A stretch of DNA of 63,020 nucleotides. Origin: Candidatus Latescibacterota bacterium. Lineage in GTDB: Bacteria; Latescibacterota; UBA2968. Positions 25,436 to 35,094 of the stretch are shown here, piece after piece. The translations under genes were made by a program, and so were the position numbers. A model generated the notes under the pieces. That model was not told the origin of the DNA. It saw only the letters and a program-made list of their open reading frames with translations, and made no database searches. The stretch spans positions 1 through 63,020 of the forward strand of contig JAJEHL010000051.1 of assembly GCA_022823725.1 (NCBI GenBank), in the 5' to 3' direction. Within the stretch, counting starts at the first letter, position 1. Every line of letters begins with the position of its first letter.

Positions 25436-26587
25436 ATGAAAATCTCATCCATCGACATCATGACAGTCGTTGTTCCAACCATACCCGGTCGTGTACACAG
25501 CGCATCATTTGGTTCTGCTGGCTGGGACCAGGTTCCCAAACACATCATCAGGCTAAATACCGATGAAGGGATTTACGGACTGGGAGAAACCTCGCGCGGA
25601 ACACCCGAAGAAACAATTCTGCAGGGATTTAACCGGCTCAACGGAAGAGATCCCCTCAAACTGAGCCTGCAAAACGTATTTATAGACGCCGCCCCGCATC
25701 GCGACACAGTCATGCCTTTCAGAGATCCGATTGTCTCTGAAGATGGAGGTGGAACGCGCGATTGGGAGAGTCTGAATGGCTGGGGAACTGGCGCGGGTTA
25801 TGAGGCTTTTGAAATGGCTGTTTTTGACATCGTGGGCAAAATTCGAGGTTGCCCTGTCCACGAACTGCTCGGCGGTGCGTACAGAGATCGCGTGCCAGCG
25901 GATTACTGGATCGGCCATCAAACGCCCGAAGACTCAGCTATGAATGCGCGGATTGGCTACGAGCGTGGATTTCACGGTGTAAAAATGAAGTGTACGTCTG
26001 ATGAACCAATGGTCGCTCGCGTACAGGCAATTCTGGAAGCCACAGATATATCGTTTAAATGCACAATCGATCCGAATCAGAGATTTTATCGCCCGGCAGA
26101 AGCCATTGCATTGGCAAAACAATTCGAAGCAGTCGGCAATGTCGGCGTACTCGAAGATCCAATGGCGAAATGGAACCTGGATTGGTATCGCCAGCTAAGA
26201 GCGGCAACCACAATCCCGGTCGCCTTGCACCTTGCGAATCCCCACGATATCATCAACGCAATCAAGGTGGAAGCAGTAGATATTTTCAATCTTGGGGGCA
26301 GCATGTGGCAATTTGTCCACAACGCTGCAATTGCCGATGCCGCTGGTATTCCCTGCTGGCATGGATCTGGAAATGATCTCGGCGTAATGGAAATGGCCTA
26401 TCTTCACGCGGCAAGTGTGCCTCGGAATTGCGTTATGCCCAGTGATTTTGTCGGGAGTTGGACGCGGGAAGACGACCTGATTGTAGATGGCATCCAATTT
26501 GAAAAGGGCGAAGCCATTGTTCCAACAAAACCGGGACTCGGATGTGAACTCGATGAGGATGCCCTGGAAAAGTACCGGATAAAATAA
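25436..26587 (+). CDS. Enolase-superfamily enzyme (mandelate racemase-like)
   Basis: A 383-residue protein of the mandelate racemase/muconate lactonizing group. Visible are G-V-K-M-K-C (catalytic Lys region), T-I-D-P-N-Q-R-F (metal Asp), V-L-E-D-P-M-A-K-W (metal Glu), and a late W-H-G-S-G-N-D-L-G-V-M-E. The third region reads V-A-L-H-L-A-N-P rather than the usual G-E, so the third ligand and the substrate may differ from classical dehydratases. ATG 25436 starts where homology would begin; the ribosome site is weak. The stop overlaps the next ATG (TAATG). Confidence 0.8.
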   Translation: MKISSIDIMTVVVPTIPGRVHSASFGSAGWDQVPKHIIRLNTDEGIYGLGETSRGTPEETILQGFNRLNGRDPLKLSLQNVFIDAAPHRDTVMPFRDPIVSEDGGGTRDWESLNGWGTGAGYEAFEMAVFDIVGKIRGCPVHELLGGAYRDRVPADYWIGHQTPEDSAMNARIGYERGFHGVKMKCTSDEPMVARVQAILEATDISFKCTIDPNQRFYRPAEAIALAKQFEAVGNVGVLEDPMAKWNLDWYRQLRAATTIPVALHLANPHDIINAIKVEAVDIFNLGGSMWQFVHNAAIADAAGIPCWHGSGNDLGVMEMAYLHAASVPRNCVMPSDFVGSWTREDDLIVDGIQFEKGEAIVPTKPGLGCELDEDALEKYRIK

Positions 26588-28437
26588 TGAGAATTCTCGA
26601 CATCCGACAGAGAAAGCCCGAGGTATGGCGAGGTCCCGCCTGGTCTCCAGAACAGGAACGGGCAAACCGCGAATGGGAAACCTTCTGGCGTTTTTTTAAG
26701 TACCTGTATCCCCACAAGACGAAAGTCATCCTCGGGATGGTATTAATCATGGTAGGCGTTCCGCTCCGTGAGATAGGCGTCTTTGTGGGGCGATATCTGG
26801 TCGATGAAGTCATCCTGAACACCGACCTGCCAATAGACCGCCGCTTGCAGCTTTTCTTTTTTGTCTTTGGTATCCAATTCCTGCTCTGGGTCATCTCGAA
26901 TATCTCTCAGATAATACGGCGTATCCTCGGGTGGTATATCGACATGAAAGTCACCATCCACCTGCGCACGATCTTCTACGACCATCTCCACAAACTTTCC
27001 CTCGGCTTTCTTCAGAGCCGGCCCATCGGCGAACACATGTATCGCAGCACCGCTGATGTCGGAGGTGGCCTGATCACTATGATCACCGACGATGTTCCCA
27101 ATGCGATCACCATAGCCTACCGGATTATCTGGACGGGCATCATCCTCAGTCTGGTGGATCCCTATCTCACATTGCTGATTTTTCTCTACTCCTTTCCCTA
27201 CACAGCCCTATCCCACTACTTCTACACGCGCCTTCAGAGGGTCCGATGGGACATGAGAATGCAGGCACAGTACCTGAGGTCGATCTTGAGAGACGGTATA
27301 GCCGCGACCAAAACCGTCAAAGGTTTCGGCCGTATGCGCTGGTCTGCCCGCCGATATGCATCAACTTTTATCGAGAGCCGCAGATACTGGATCAAGTACC
27401 GCGTTCTACATATCTTTACGCACCAGGGCGTTCTGTGGTTTCTCTCTGAGGGCGTTGAAAAATTACTGTGGCTCTACGTGGGTTACCACACCATGACCGG
27501 GGAGTTGAGCATCGGAGAATTCAGTGTTGTATTTTTTCTCGCCCGGCAATTTGAAGGCCCGATGGAGAGAATGATCAAGCTAATCCAGAGCATTCGCCTT
27601 CAACTCGTCCAGGCCGAACGCGTCCTGCAAACCCTCGACGTTCAACCCCAGATAAGCGATGCGCCCGATGCGAGCACCATGCCAGCCCTCAGCGGCACAA
27701 TCGAATTCAGAAATGTGGGATTCGAATACGTATCGGGACAGCCCGTGCTGGAAAATATCAACATCACAATCCGTCCCGGAGAGCGCGTCGCATTCGTGGG
27801 ACCGAGCGGATCGGGCAAGACCTCGATGCTATACCTCATCTTGAGGCTTTACGATCCCACCACCGGATCAATTCTCGTAGATGGCCGCGACTTGAAAAGC
27901 GTCCGCCTCTTGAGCTACCGCAATCAACTCGGCGTTGTGCTTCAAGACACCTTCTTATTTTCTGGAACTGTTCGCGAAAATATCCGCTATGGCAATCTAA
28001 AGGCTTCGGACGCAGACGTGGAGGAAGCAGCGCGCATGGCCGCGCTTTACGACGCTGTCACCGCTCATCCGGAGGGATTTGAAAGAGATATTGGAGAGGG
28101 TACGAGATTATCCGGCGGACAAAAACAAAGAATAGGTATTGCCCGCGCCCTGATCAGAGATCCCGCGGTTTTCATTCTGGATGAGGCGACTTCGAACCTG
28201 GATTCTCGATCGGAAGAACACGTCATGGACACGCTCTGGAACGTATCGGAGGGGCGAACCACCGTGATGGTTTCTCACAGGCTCATGACCGTTCAAAAAG
28301 CAGACCGAATATATGTTTTGGATCAGGGTAGAATTGTCGAAAATGGTACACACGACGACTTGATGGCAGCAAACGGTCTCTACCGCCAAATATGGGATGA
28401 GCAGATGCAGGTGGGCACAGATAATGCAGCCGATTGA
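26587..28437 (+). CDS. ABC exporter half-transporter
   Basis: A 616-residue membrane-ATPase fusion with six predicted helices between about 45 and 320. The ATPase domain has Walker A G-P-S-G-S-G-K-T-S, signature L-S-G-G-Q-K-Q-R, Walker B F-I-L-D-E-A-T-S and H-loop V-S-H-R; all catalytic residues are present. R-P-I-G-E-H-M-Y-R-S-T-A-D in the coupling region is echoed in the transporter at 31108 (G-I-G-E-H-M-Y-R-A-S-A-D), so the two are paralogues and may dimerise. It starts inside the previous stop (TAATG). The substrate is unknown. Confidence 0.88.
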   Translation: MRILDIRQRKPEVWRGPAWSPEQERANREWETFWRFFKYLYPHKTKVILGMVLIMVGVPLREIGVFVGRYLVDEVILNTDLPIDRRLQLFFFVFGIQFLLWVISNISQIIRRILGWYIDMKVTIHLRTIFYDHLHKLSLGFLQSRPIGEHMYRSTADVGGGLITMITDDVPNAITIAYRIIWTGIILSLVDPYLTLLIFLYSFPYTALSHYFYTRLQRVRWDMRMQAQYLRSILRDGIAATKTVKGFGRMRWSARRYASTFIESRRYWIKYRVLHIFTHQGVLWFLSEGVEKLLWLYVGYHTMTGELSIGEFSVVFFLARQFEGPMERMIKLIQSIRLQLVQAERVLQTLDVQPQISDAPDASTMPALSGTIEFRNVGFEYVSGQPVLENINITIRPGERVAFVGPSGSGKTSMLYLILRLYDPTTGSILVDGRDLKSVRLLSYRNQLGVVLQDTFLFSGTVRENIRYGNLKASDADVEEAARMAALYDAVTAHPEGFERDIGEGTRLSGGQKQRIGIARALIRDPAVFILDEATSNLDSRSEEHVMDTLWNVSEGRTTVMVSHRLMTVQKADRIYVLDQGRIVENGTHDDLMAANGLYRQIWDEQMQVGTDNAAD

Positions 28438-28441
28438 GACC

Positions 28442-30892
28442 TCATTCGTACTTAAGCGCCTCAATCGGATTGGTTTGCGCCGCTTTCCATGCCTGGTAAC
28501 TCACAGTGATCAGGGCAATGGCAATAGCCAGTACGCTACTCAATACAAATACTGAGATACCCAGACCGATGCGATAGGCAAAATCGGCTAACCAGTCATT
28601 GAGCATGTAATAAGATAGGGGCCAGGCTATGAGACTGGCAAACGCGACCAGCTTGACAAATTCGGCTGAAAACATCGTCACTATTTGTCCGGCTGAAGCA
28701 CCGAGCACCTTGCGCACCCCAATCTCCTTTGTGCGCCGTTGGGCAGAGATAGCTGCCAGGCCGAACAGCCCCAAACAGCACACCACGATTGCCAACAATG
28801 AGGAAATGCCAGCAATTCTTCTCAGACGAAGCTCATTCCGGTACGCAGAGGCAAAGCCATCGTCCATAAAAATGGGATTAAATGCTTCATTGGGCACGAA
28901 CTTATACCATTCCTCTTCCAAAAAATCCATCGTTTCTACAAACTGCCCACCCCTTATTTTAAGCGTTAAATACGCATATAGCCTGGCCCACTGGATAAAT
29001 GCGAGGGGCGCGATTTTTTCTTTTAAGGAATCAAAATGGTAATCCTTAAAAACGCCCACAACAGTCCCCATGCCCCCTCCCCCATCCAGCCTCTGAATTT
29101 GTTTGCCGATGGGATTATCCCAGCCAAATAATTTGGCTGCCGACTCATTGATCAGAAATTCGCGCGTCCATCCCCTGAGGGGATTGCCCTTGCCCGGGGT
29201 AAAATTTTTGCCAGCAACGAGTTCAATCCCCATGGTCTTTACAAAATCTGCATCGACCTCGTTTATCAGAATCCACCAGTCATCCCCCGGCAAATCTTCT
29301 GGACGAATGGGCTTGCTCCGCGAGCCACCCCCGCTGGGAAAGGCGCGATACTGAGATGCTGTTGCCCCAATGACACTGGGATGCCTCAAAAACGACTGCT
29401 TCACAGTACTGTATCGCGACGACAGGCGGTTGGCGTGAACGAAATGCGCCTCCCGACTCGAAGTAAAAATGGGCAACATGACCAGATGTTCTGTATCAAC
29501 TCCCAGATCCCGATCCAGCATATAAGAGATCTGGTTGCGCACGACCAGCGTGCCTACGATTAAAAAGATCGAAATTGAAAATTGGAATATCACCAGCCCT
29601 TTCCAGAACCACGAACCACCCGATCTGGATTGAACCTGGCTCTTCAATGTATCAATCGGCTGCCAGGCAGACAAAACAAAGGCGGGATAACCCCCGGCGA
29701 GTATCCCGGATACCAGCACCACGCCGATCAACGCCGGGATCAAAGTCAGATATGCCCTGAGATCTAACACCAGATTTTGCTGGATCAAATCATTAAACAC
29801 GGGCAGTGCCGCGTGCGCGACAATAAGTGCCAGCAACAACGCAAGACCCGCGACAATCAGCGACTCTCCCAGAAATTGCTGGATCAACTGACCGCGGCTG
29901 GCACCAACCACTTTTCGCAAGCCCACTTCTCTTGCGCGTCTAACCGACTGGGCTGTCGCCAGGTTCATAAAGTTCACGCAGGCAATGATGAGAATAAATG
30001 CGGCAATCACGCACATCGTATAGAGTTGATCGATATCGCCGAAGCTCTTGATGTCGTAATCTGCACGCGAATGCAAATAGACCCGATGCAGGGGTTGAAG
30101 ATGATACGCATTGTATTTTTGGATCTCCGCGCCCATATAGCGCTTTATAAAATCAGGAAATTTTTGTTCCAGTGTTTTGGGAGAAACACCTTCTTGAAGC
30201 AAAATATAGGTTTGTATCGGTCGAAAACCTGCGGCCTTATCCCAGACGTGCCATTTGTTTCGCCATTGGGCATTGGGATCTCGCGATATGAACATATTAA
30301 ATGGGATTGTGGTGGGTTCAAAGCGATCTTTCAACACGCCCCGCACAATATAGTCTCCGCCAAAAATCGAATTGACAACAGTGAGAGCCTTTTCCATTGG
30401 ATTTTCTTCGCCGTAGATGAGATTTGCCATTCTCTCGGTAATCACAATACTCGTTGGATCTTCAAAAGCCGTCTGTGCGCTGCCTTGAACAAATTCAGCT
30501 TCAAATACGTCAAATACGTGTTTGTCAACGAGATTGAGCCGTGTGGGAAACAAAATATTTTCGCGCTCGACCTTCACGTTCCAGGGCCATATTCGAACTG
30601 CTGACTCTACTTCGGGAAAATCGCGTTGCAACGCGGGGGCCAAAGATCCCGACGTGCCCCAGGAAAAAGTGCGCGATCCGCCCTGGATATTTATTTCTCG
30701 CACGACCTTGTAGATGCGATCTCCCTTTTCATATCTGTGATCGTATTGCAGTTCGCGTTGTAAAAACAACACAATCAAAAGACAGCAGGACATGGCGATG
30801 CCCAGACCGATGATATTGAGCGCGGAATACACTTTGTTCCGCATCAAATTTCTCATAGCAATTTTGGCGTAATTTCCAATCAGGTTAAACAT
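28442..30892 (-). CDS. MacB/FtsX-type ABC permease (ADOP-like)
   Basis: An 816-residue permease with an N-terminal membrane helix (N-K-V-Y-S-A-L-N-I-I-G-L-G-I-A-M-S), a periplasmic MacB_PCD-like domain, a core of helices at about 280-420, a second soluble domain, and a final three-helix FtsX domain (T-K-E-I-G-V-R-K-V-L-G-A-S, ending P-I-E-A-L-K-Y-E). A-R-E-V-G-L-R-K-V-V-G-A near 320 is the matching cytoplasmic turn of the first half. Such duplicated permeases couple ATP hydrolysis to outer-envelope mechanotransmission, but no MacB-type ATPase is next to it, so the partner is encoded elsewhere. AGGAG precedes the ATG. Its stop converges on the ABC gene, 4 bp apart. Confidence 0.85.
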   Translation of the reverse strand: MFNLIGNYAKIAMRNLMRNKVYSALNIIGLGIAMSCCLLIVLFLQRELQYDHRYEKGDRIYKVVREINIQGGSRTFSWGTSGSLAPALQRDFPEVESAVRIWPWNVKVERENILFPTRLNLVDKHVFDVFEAEFVQGSAQTAFEDPTSIVITERMANLIYGEENPMEKALTVVNSIFGGDYIVRGVLKDRFEPTTIPFNMFISRDPNAQWRNKWHVWDKAAGFRPIQTYILLQEGVSPKTLEQKFPDFIKRYMGAEIQKYNAYHLQPLHRVYLHSRADYDIKSFGDIDQLYTMCVIAAFILIIACVNFMNLATAQSVRRAREVGLRKVVGASRGQLIQQFLGESLIVAGLALLLALIVAHAALPVFNDLIQQNLVLDLRAYLTLIPALIGVVLVSGILAGGYPAFVLSAWQPIDTLKSQVQSRSGGSWFWKGLVIFQFSISIFLIVGTLVVRNQISYMLDRDLGVDTEHLVMLPIFTSSREAHFVHANRLSSRYSTVKQSFLRHPSVIGATASQYRAFPSGGGSRSKPIRPEDLPGDDWWILINEVDADFVKTMGIELVAGKNFTPGKGNPLRGWTREFLINESAAKLFGWDNPIGKQIQRLDGGGGMGTVVGVFKDYHFDSLKEKIAPLAFIQWARLYAYLTLKIRGGQFVETMDFLEEEWYKFVPNEAFNPIFMDDGFASAYRNELRLRRIAGISSLLAIVVCCLGLFGLAAISAQRRTKEIGVRKVLGASAGQIVTMFSAEFVKLVAFASLIAWPLSYYMLNDWLADFAYRIGLGISVFVLSSVLAIAIALITVSYQAWKAAQTNPIEALKYE

Positions 30893-31006
30893 ATAGCAGG
30901 CTCCTGCAGAAGTAATGAATGTGCCACAACATACAAATTACTGTATAAATTAAACCGATTTTCTACCTGACACAATTGTTTTCGGTTCTCCAACAAATCC
31001 AAAAAT

Positions 31007-31050
31007 CCAATTGACATTCGAACATATCTTCGCCTAATTTAAGCGATTTG
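31007..31050 (+). promoter_or_regulatory. Promoter of the ABC exporter operon, copy 2 of a repeated promoter
   Basis: TTGACA (31011-31016), an 18-base spacer and TAATTT (31035-31040), set in a block nearly identical to that at 24608-24651 (39 of 43 positions). It lies 58 bp upstream of the transporter ATG. Confidence 0.6.
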
Positions 31051-31107
31051 GTGTCTTTCAGGGAAACAGCCTCCACGCCTGTATTGAGACAGGACTAAGA
31101 CCAGACG

Positions 31108-32904
31108 ATGTTCAACTATTTTCCTCCTCCCCGCAAGGGAGCGAAACAATCGCTCATAAGAGTCTTTCTGCGTTTTCTCAGACTAATGATTCCGGTCTGG
31201 GATAAGGCACTGCTCGTCGTAATGGGCACGATTGTCGTCAGCACATTTCGGGTTGTGAATCCGTGGCTGAGCAAGTTCCTCATCGATGATGCATTTCCAA
31301 ATCAGGATTGGAACCTGTTCTACAGTATCTTTGTCGCCTATGTCGTACTCGTTCTGATTCAGAGATTGGTCGGTACCATGACGACCATTCTCAATCACTA
31401 CGTAGATCTACGCGTGAGCTTAGCCCTCAAAACCCACTTCTTCACCCATCTCCAGCGCCTCTCCATGACTTTCTACGAGAGTCGTGGTATTGGCGAGCAC
31501 ATGTATCGGGCGAGCGCAGATACGGGAGCCGTAATGCGCATGATCACGGATATTTTGCCAGCGACATTGCGGGCGGTCTATGAGTTCATACTCATACTCA
31601 TCTTCACCACCTGGTTGGACTGGCGAGTCTCACTGGTCATTCTGATTTACTCAATTCCTTATGGTATAGTCGCCCAGAAGATCGCAACCATACAGCGCAG
31701 ATTCGATCGCCGTGTAAGAGAGAGATGGCAGGCGCGCGACTCCGGGCTTCAAGAAGGCGTTGCCGGGGCAGCCGTCGTACAGACATTTGGACGGCGCCGG
31801 CACGAAGTAAAGCGATACGTCAATCTCACCATCGAAGGGTATCGCGCTGCGATGCGACTGTTTTATATGCGTATCATCGAAGGAGAACTCGCGGGCAATA
31901 GCGGCCTGCTTCCCTATTTAAAAAATCGATTGATAAGACTATACTTCCTCAGAGAAGTTATTATAGGCAACCTCTCCTATGGGTCTGTATTCCCCCTTTT
32001 TTCCTATACGAACCGCCTGTCCAACCCCATTCAAGTCTTAATTCGGTATTTTCAGCAAGTTCGCATTGCAATGGTTCCCGCCGAGCGCATTCTCGAAACA
32101 CTGGATCAGGTTCCCGCTGTTACAGACCGTCGCAATGCACCGGCAATGCCACCTATCAGGGGCGATGTCGTCTTTGACAATGTCTCCTTTTCTTACGAGG
32201 ATGGCACGCCTGTCCTGCGCAACCTGAGCTTCACTGTTCAGGCAGGACAAAAAATCGCCCTGGTGGGACACAGTGGATCGGGTAAAACCACGGTCGCAAA
32301 CCTGCTTCTCAGGCTGTACGACCCGGATTCGGGCAGGGTAATAGTAGATGGCCAGGACCTCAGAGAAGTGAAATCGAGTACCTACCAGGACCAGGTTGGT
32401 CTGGTTTTACAGGAAACGCATTTATTCAACGGAACAATCAAAGAAAATATCCTGTTCGGTCAGCCCCATGCATCTGACGATGAGGTGGTCAGAGCCGCCC
32501 AACTGGCGGACATAGACGCATTTGCCTCATCCCAACGCAACGGATATGACACCGATCTTCGCGAAGGCACGCGAATCTCTGGGGGTCAGAAACAGCGGAT
32601 CGGGATTGCCCGCGCCATGGTTCGCGATCCCAAAATTCTCATTCTGGACGAGCCCACATCATCCCTGGACAGTGCCACAGAACAGCGTTTTCTGCAAAGT
32701 CTGAATCGCGTAGCTGAAGGGCGCACCACCTTCATAGTCTCTCACAGACTCACAACAGTGGCAAATGCCGATCAGATCATCGTTCTCGGCGACGGTCAGA
32801 TCCTCGAACAAGGTACACACACAGAGCTAATTCGCAATGGTGGAGAGTACGCAGAGATGTACAGGCGATACCTCGGCCTGGATGATAACAGGCAAGTTGG
32901 GTAA
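31108..32904 (+). CDS. ABC exporter half-transporter
   Basis: A 598-residue exporter subunit: six helices between about 30 and 310, then an ATPase with Walker A G-H-S-G-S-G-K-T-T, signature I-S-G-G-Q-K-Q-R, Walker B L-I-L-D-E-P-T-S and V-S-H-R. The site is catalytically complete. A paralogue lies at 26587-28437, and the two operons share a promoter block, so a heterodimer is plausible. The following gene, 30 bp downstream, resembles a membrane-fusion protein, which would extend export through the envelope. Confidence 0.88.
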   Translation: MFNYFPPPRKGAKQSLIRVFLRFLRLMIPVWDKALLVVMGTIVVSTFRVVNPWLSKFLIDDAFPNQDWNLFYSIFVAYVVLVLIQRLVGTMTTILNHYVDLRVSLALKTHFFTHLQRLSMTFYESRGIGEHMYRASADTGAVMRMITDILPATLRAVYEFILILIFTTWLDWRVSLVILIYSIPYGIVAQKIATIQRRFDRRVRERWQARDSGLQEGVAGAAVVQTFGRRRHEVKRYVNLTIEGYRAAMRLFYMRIIEGELAGNSGLLPYLKNRLIRLYFLREVIIGNLSYGSVFPLFSYTNRLSNPIQVLIRYFQQVRIAMVPAERILETLDQVPAVTDRRNAPAMPPIRGDVVFDNVSFSYEDGTPVLRNLSFTVQAGQKIALVGHSGSGKTTVANLLLRLYDPDSGRVIVDGQDLREVKSSTYQDQVGLVLQETHLFNGTIKENILFGQPHASDDEVVRAAQLADIDAFASSQRNGYDTDLREGTRISGGQKQRIGIARAMVRDPKILILDEPTSSLDSATEQRFLQSLNRVAEGRTTFIVSHRLTTVANADQIIVLGDGQILEQGTHTELIRNGGEYAEMYRRYLGLDDNRQVG

Positions 32905-32934
32905 CGCAATCTCCTCATATTCACGGGAAAAAAA

Positions 32935-34263
32935 ATGCAAACGACAGAGAAACCGAAAACACAGAGCTTGAGAACCCGCAGACTTATTGCGAAGTACGTC
33001 AAATATCTGGAAATATTCGGGTATGGCTTTGTTGTTACGGTCGCCGCAGGCATCGCCTTTCTGTGGTTTACGAAGACAGAAGACCTCGTGTTATCCAATG
33101 CAGAACCGATCAAGCCGCACGAATATGTTCTATCCTATGATGAAGATGCCGTAGTCATAGAAGCACTGGTAAAAAATAAAACCGACGTAACAATTGGTCA
33201 GCCGCTCTTTGAAATTTCCAGAGATAAATCCCAGGTCAACCGCTATCGCGCAAAACAAGTTGCAGAAGAACTAAGTGGTGAACTCGACAGCCTTGCAATA
33301 TCATCCTCTCTAACTCTATCGGAACGGGAACTTCAGGGCGTAATGAGAAGTGCGACGTCCGCCTGGGAACAAGAACTATCCCAGCGCGAAACATTGACCG
33401 CTACACACGCCGGCGTGATCCTGTTCGAGAAGAAAATCGTCGGAACGGTCGTGCCGAAAGGAGACGAAATTGCGCGTATCCTCGATTTTGACGACCTGCG
33501 TATCTCCGCAGGTCTAAAGGGCGCTGGACAAAGGCTCGCACGCGTCGGTCAACTGGCTCATATTGAAGTGATTACAACTTATGGAGACGGCGAAATTCTG
33601 AGAACAGATGTCGATTCGCCGGATTCGTGGAGCACGGGGTTTGCGCAATTCAACGATATCTCCGATGGTCAGATCACCAAGCAATTAGAAGAGTATTTTT
33701 CGGGCAAACTCGTCGCCATAGAAGACGATACGGTATTCGCACTTGGCAAGGTAAAAAAAATCGATCTCCACAGCGTGCTGAACGTGCAGAATGCCGGGCC
33801 ATTCGATCCCGGAGAGAAGATCGAATCCGAGCCATTAAATCGGATAGCACTAACCGGCACAGTCATCGAAGGTACCCATACTGCGGAATTCAGGATTCAC
33901 ACTTTTCCCAACGAGATTCAACAAGAAATCCAGAATACGCTTCAGGACCGCATTTTGAAACGGCAATTCGACACAGGCGGGCAACCCTTGTCCGTAAATG
34001 AAATCTCAGATCTGAGTATGATTATCGAGATGGATGCCGATGAGCCAGAGATTGAGGGGACGAACCTGGACGTTCAGATGGTCGATGCCGAAAATTCAAA
34101 GCGTTCTTTTAAGGGCGTGATCCGAATCGACGATCCACATCCGGTACTCAAGGCAAAAGTCCGGGAACTCGCATTGCTAAAAAAGCCCATCTATATCAAG
34201 GCTATTGTAAAAGTCGTGGTAGGAGAAAGACGAATCGCAATGCTACTATTCAGGAAGAACTAA
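32935..34263 (+). CDS. Membrane-fusion-like (HlyD-type) single-pass protein
   Basis: A 442-residue protein with a basic N-terminus, one membrane helix at about 28-46 (Y-G-F-V-V-T-V-A-A-G-I-A-F-L-W-F), then a periplasmic part. I-E-A-L-V-K-N-K-T-D-V-T-I-G-Q-P-L-F-E-I is the biotinyl-lipoyl-like half-motif of HlyD/RND adaptors; a charged helical segment (about 105-155) and a second half-motif A-G-V-I-L-F-E-K-K-I-V-G-T-V-V follow. The C-terminal 200 residues are not recognised. It follows the exporter by 30 bp and precedes a PhyH gene. The adaptor role is inferred from topology and context. Confidence 0.65.
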   Translation: MQTTEKPKTQSLRTRRLIAKYVKYLEIFGYGFVVTVAAGIAFLWFTKTEDLVLSNAEPIKPHEYVLSYDEDAVVIEALVKNKTDVTIGQPLFEISRDKSQVNRYRAKQVAEELSGELDSLAISSSLTLSERELQGVMRSATSAWEQELSQRETLTATHAGVILFEKKIVGTVVPKGDEIARILDFDDLRISAGLKGAGQRLARVGQLAHIEVITTYGDGEILRTDVDSPDSWSTGFAQFNDISDGQITKQLEEYFSGKLVAIEDDTVFALGKVKKIDLHSVLNVQNAGPFDPGEKIESEPLNRIALTGTVIEGTHTAEFRIHTFPNEIQQEIQNTLQDRILKRQFDTGGQPLSVNEISDLSMIIEMDADEPEIEGTNLDVQMVDAENSKRSFKGVIRIDDPHPVLKAKVRELALLKKPIYIKAIVKVVVGERRIAMLLFRKN

Positions 34264-34291
34264 CAGGGCAAAAAATAAGGAGGTTTCTGCT

Positions 34292-35089
34292 ATGGCAAAC
34301 ACCGCCACTGAATCCCCGCCCCTTCATCCCATGTCGGATTACGAAAAATTCCTCTTCGACTTAAAAGGCTTTCTCGTCATCCCCAGCGTTCTCACCGACG
34401 AAGAAATCGCGATCGCACGCGACCACGTCGAAACGTATATGAAAACGCCCGAAAGCCTTCCCGAACACCACCGCTCACCAATTTCTGGTCCCACCGAATT
34501 TTTGATCGATCACCCGAGGGTCATGGGCATTCTCCAGGAAGTCATTGATCCCGATCGAGAACGCATCCGATTGGAAAGCGTATTCATATCCGGACGATCT
34601 GCAGAGAAAACCGGCAACGAGTGGCGGCCACACGTAGGGGGAACCAACCTCCACCCTTCGTTCTCTTTTCGCTTCCACAATGGCCGCATCTACAGTGCAA
34701 TGACGCGCATTGTCTGGGAGTTAAACGAGGTCAAAAAGGACCAGGGCGGCACCTGCCTCGTACCCGGTTCGCACAAAGCCAATCTGGCTTCTGCCCAAGA
34801 CGGAACCTGGCCCGAAGAAGCCGATGACCCGAACTCAGGCGTTTGGGAAACCTATGGCTGCCCGCCGGGAAGCCTCGTAGTATTTTCAGAAGGCGTGCGG
34901 CACACGGGATCTACCTGGACCAATCCGGATAACCCGCGACGCGCCATCCTCATCGCGTACAATCACGTAACCGTGCGCTTCCACGAACCCAAGCCCTGCA
35001 TGAACCCGGTCGTGATCAATGGTCTATCCGAAAACCGCCAGTCTTTCTTTCGCGATGTCTGGATTTTAGCCAACAAGCGACGAGGATAA
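34292..35089 (+). CDS. Phytanoyl-CoA dioxygenase (PhyH) family oxygenase
   Basis: A 265-residue Fe(II)/2-oxoglutarate oxygenase: F-D-L-K-G-F-L-V-I-P-S-V-L at the start, L-V-P-G-S-H-K-A-N, and the distal His in V-R-H-T-G-S-T-W followed by R-R-A-I-L-I-A-Y. The proximal H-x-D is not obvious: the equivalent segment reads R-P-H-V-G-G-T-N, with Gly where Asp is expected, so iron binding may be altered. AAGGAGG precedes the ATG. It is the first of a PhyH-sulfatase-PhyH triplet (next gene 5 bp away). Confidence 0.82.
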   Translation: MANTATESPPLHPMSDYEKFLFDLKGFLVIPSVLTDEEIAIARDHVETYMKTPESLPEHHRSPISGPTEFLIDHPRVMGILQEVIDPDRERIRLESVFISGRSAEKTGNEWRPHVGGTNLHPSFSFRFHNGRIYSAMTRIVWELNEVKKDQGGTCLVPGSHKANLASAQDGTWPEEADDPNSGVWETYGCPPGSLVVFSEGVRHTGSTWTNPDNPRRAILIAYNHVTVRFHEPKPCMNPVVINGLSENRQSFFRDVWILANKRRG

Positions 35090-35094
35090 ACCCA

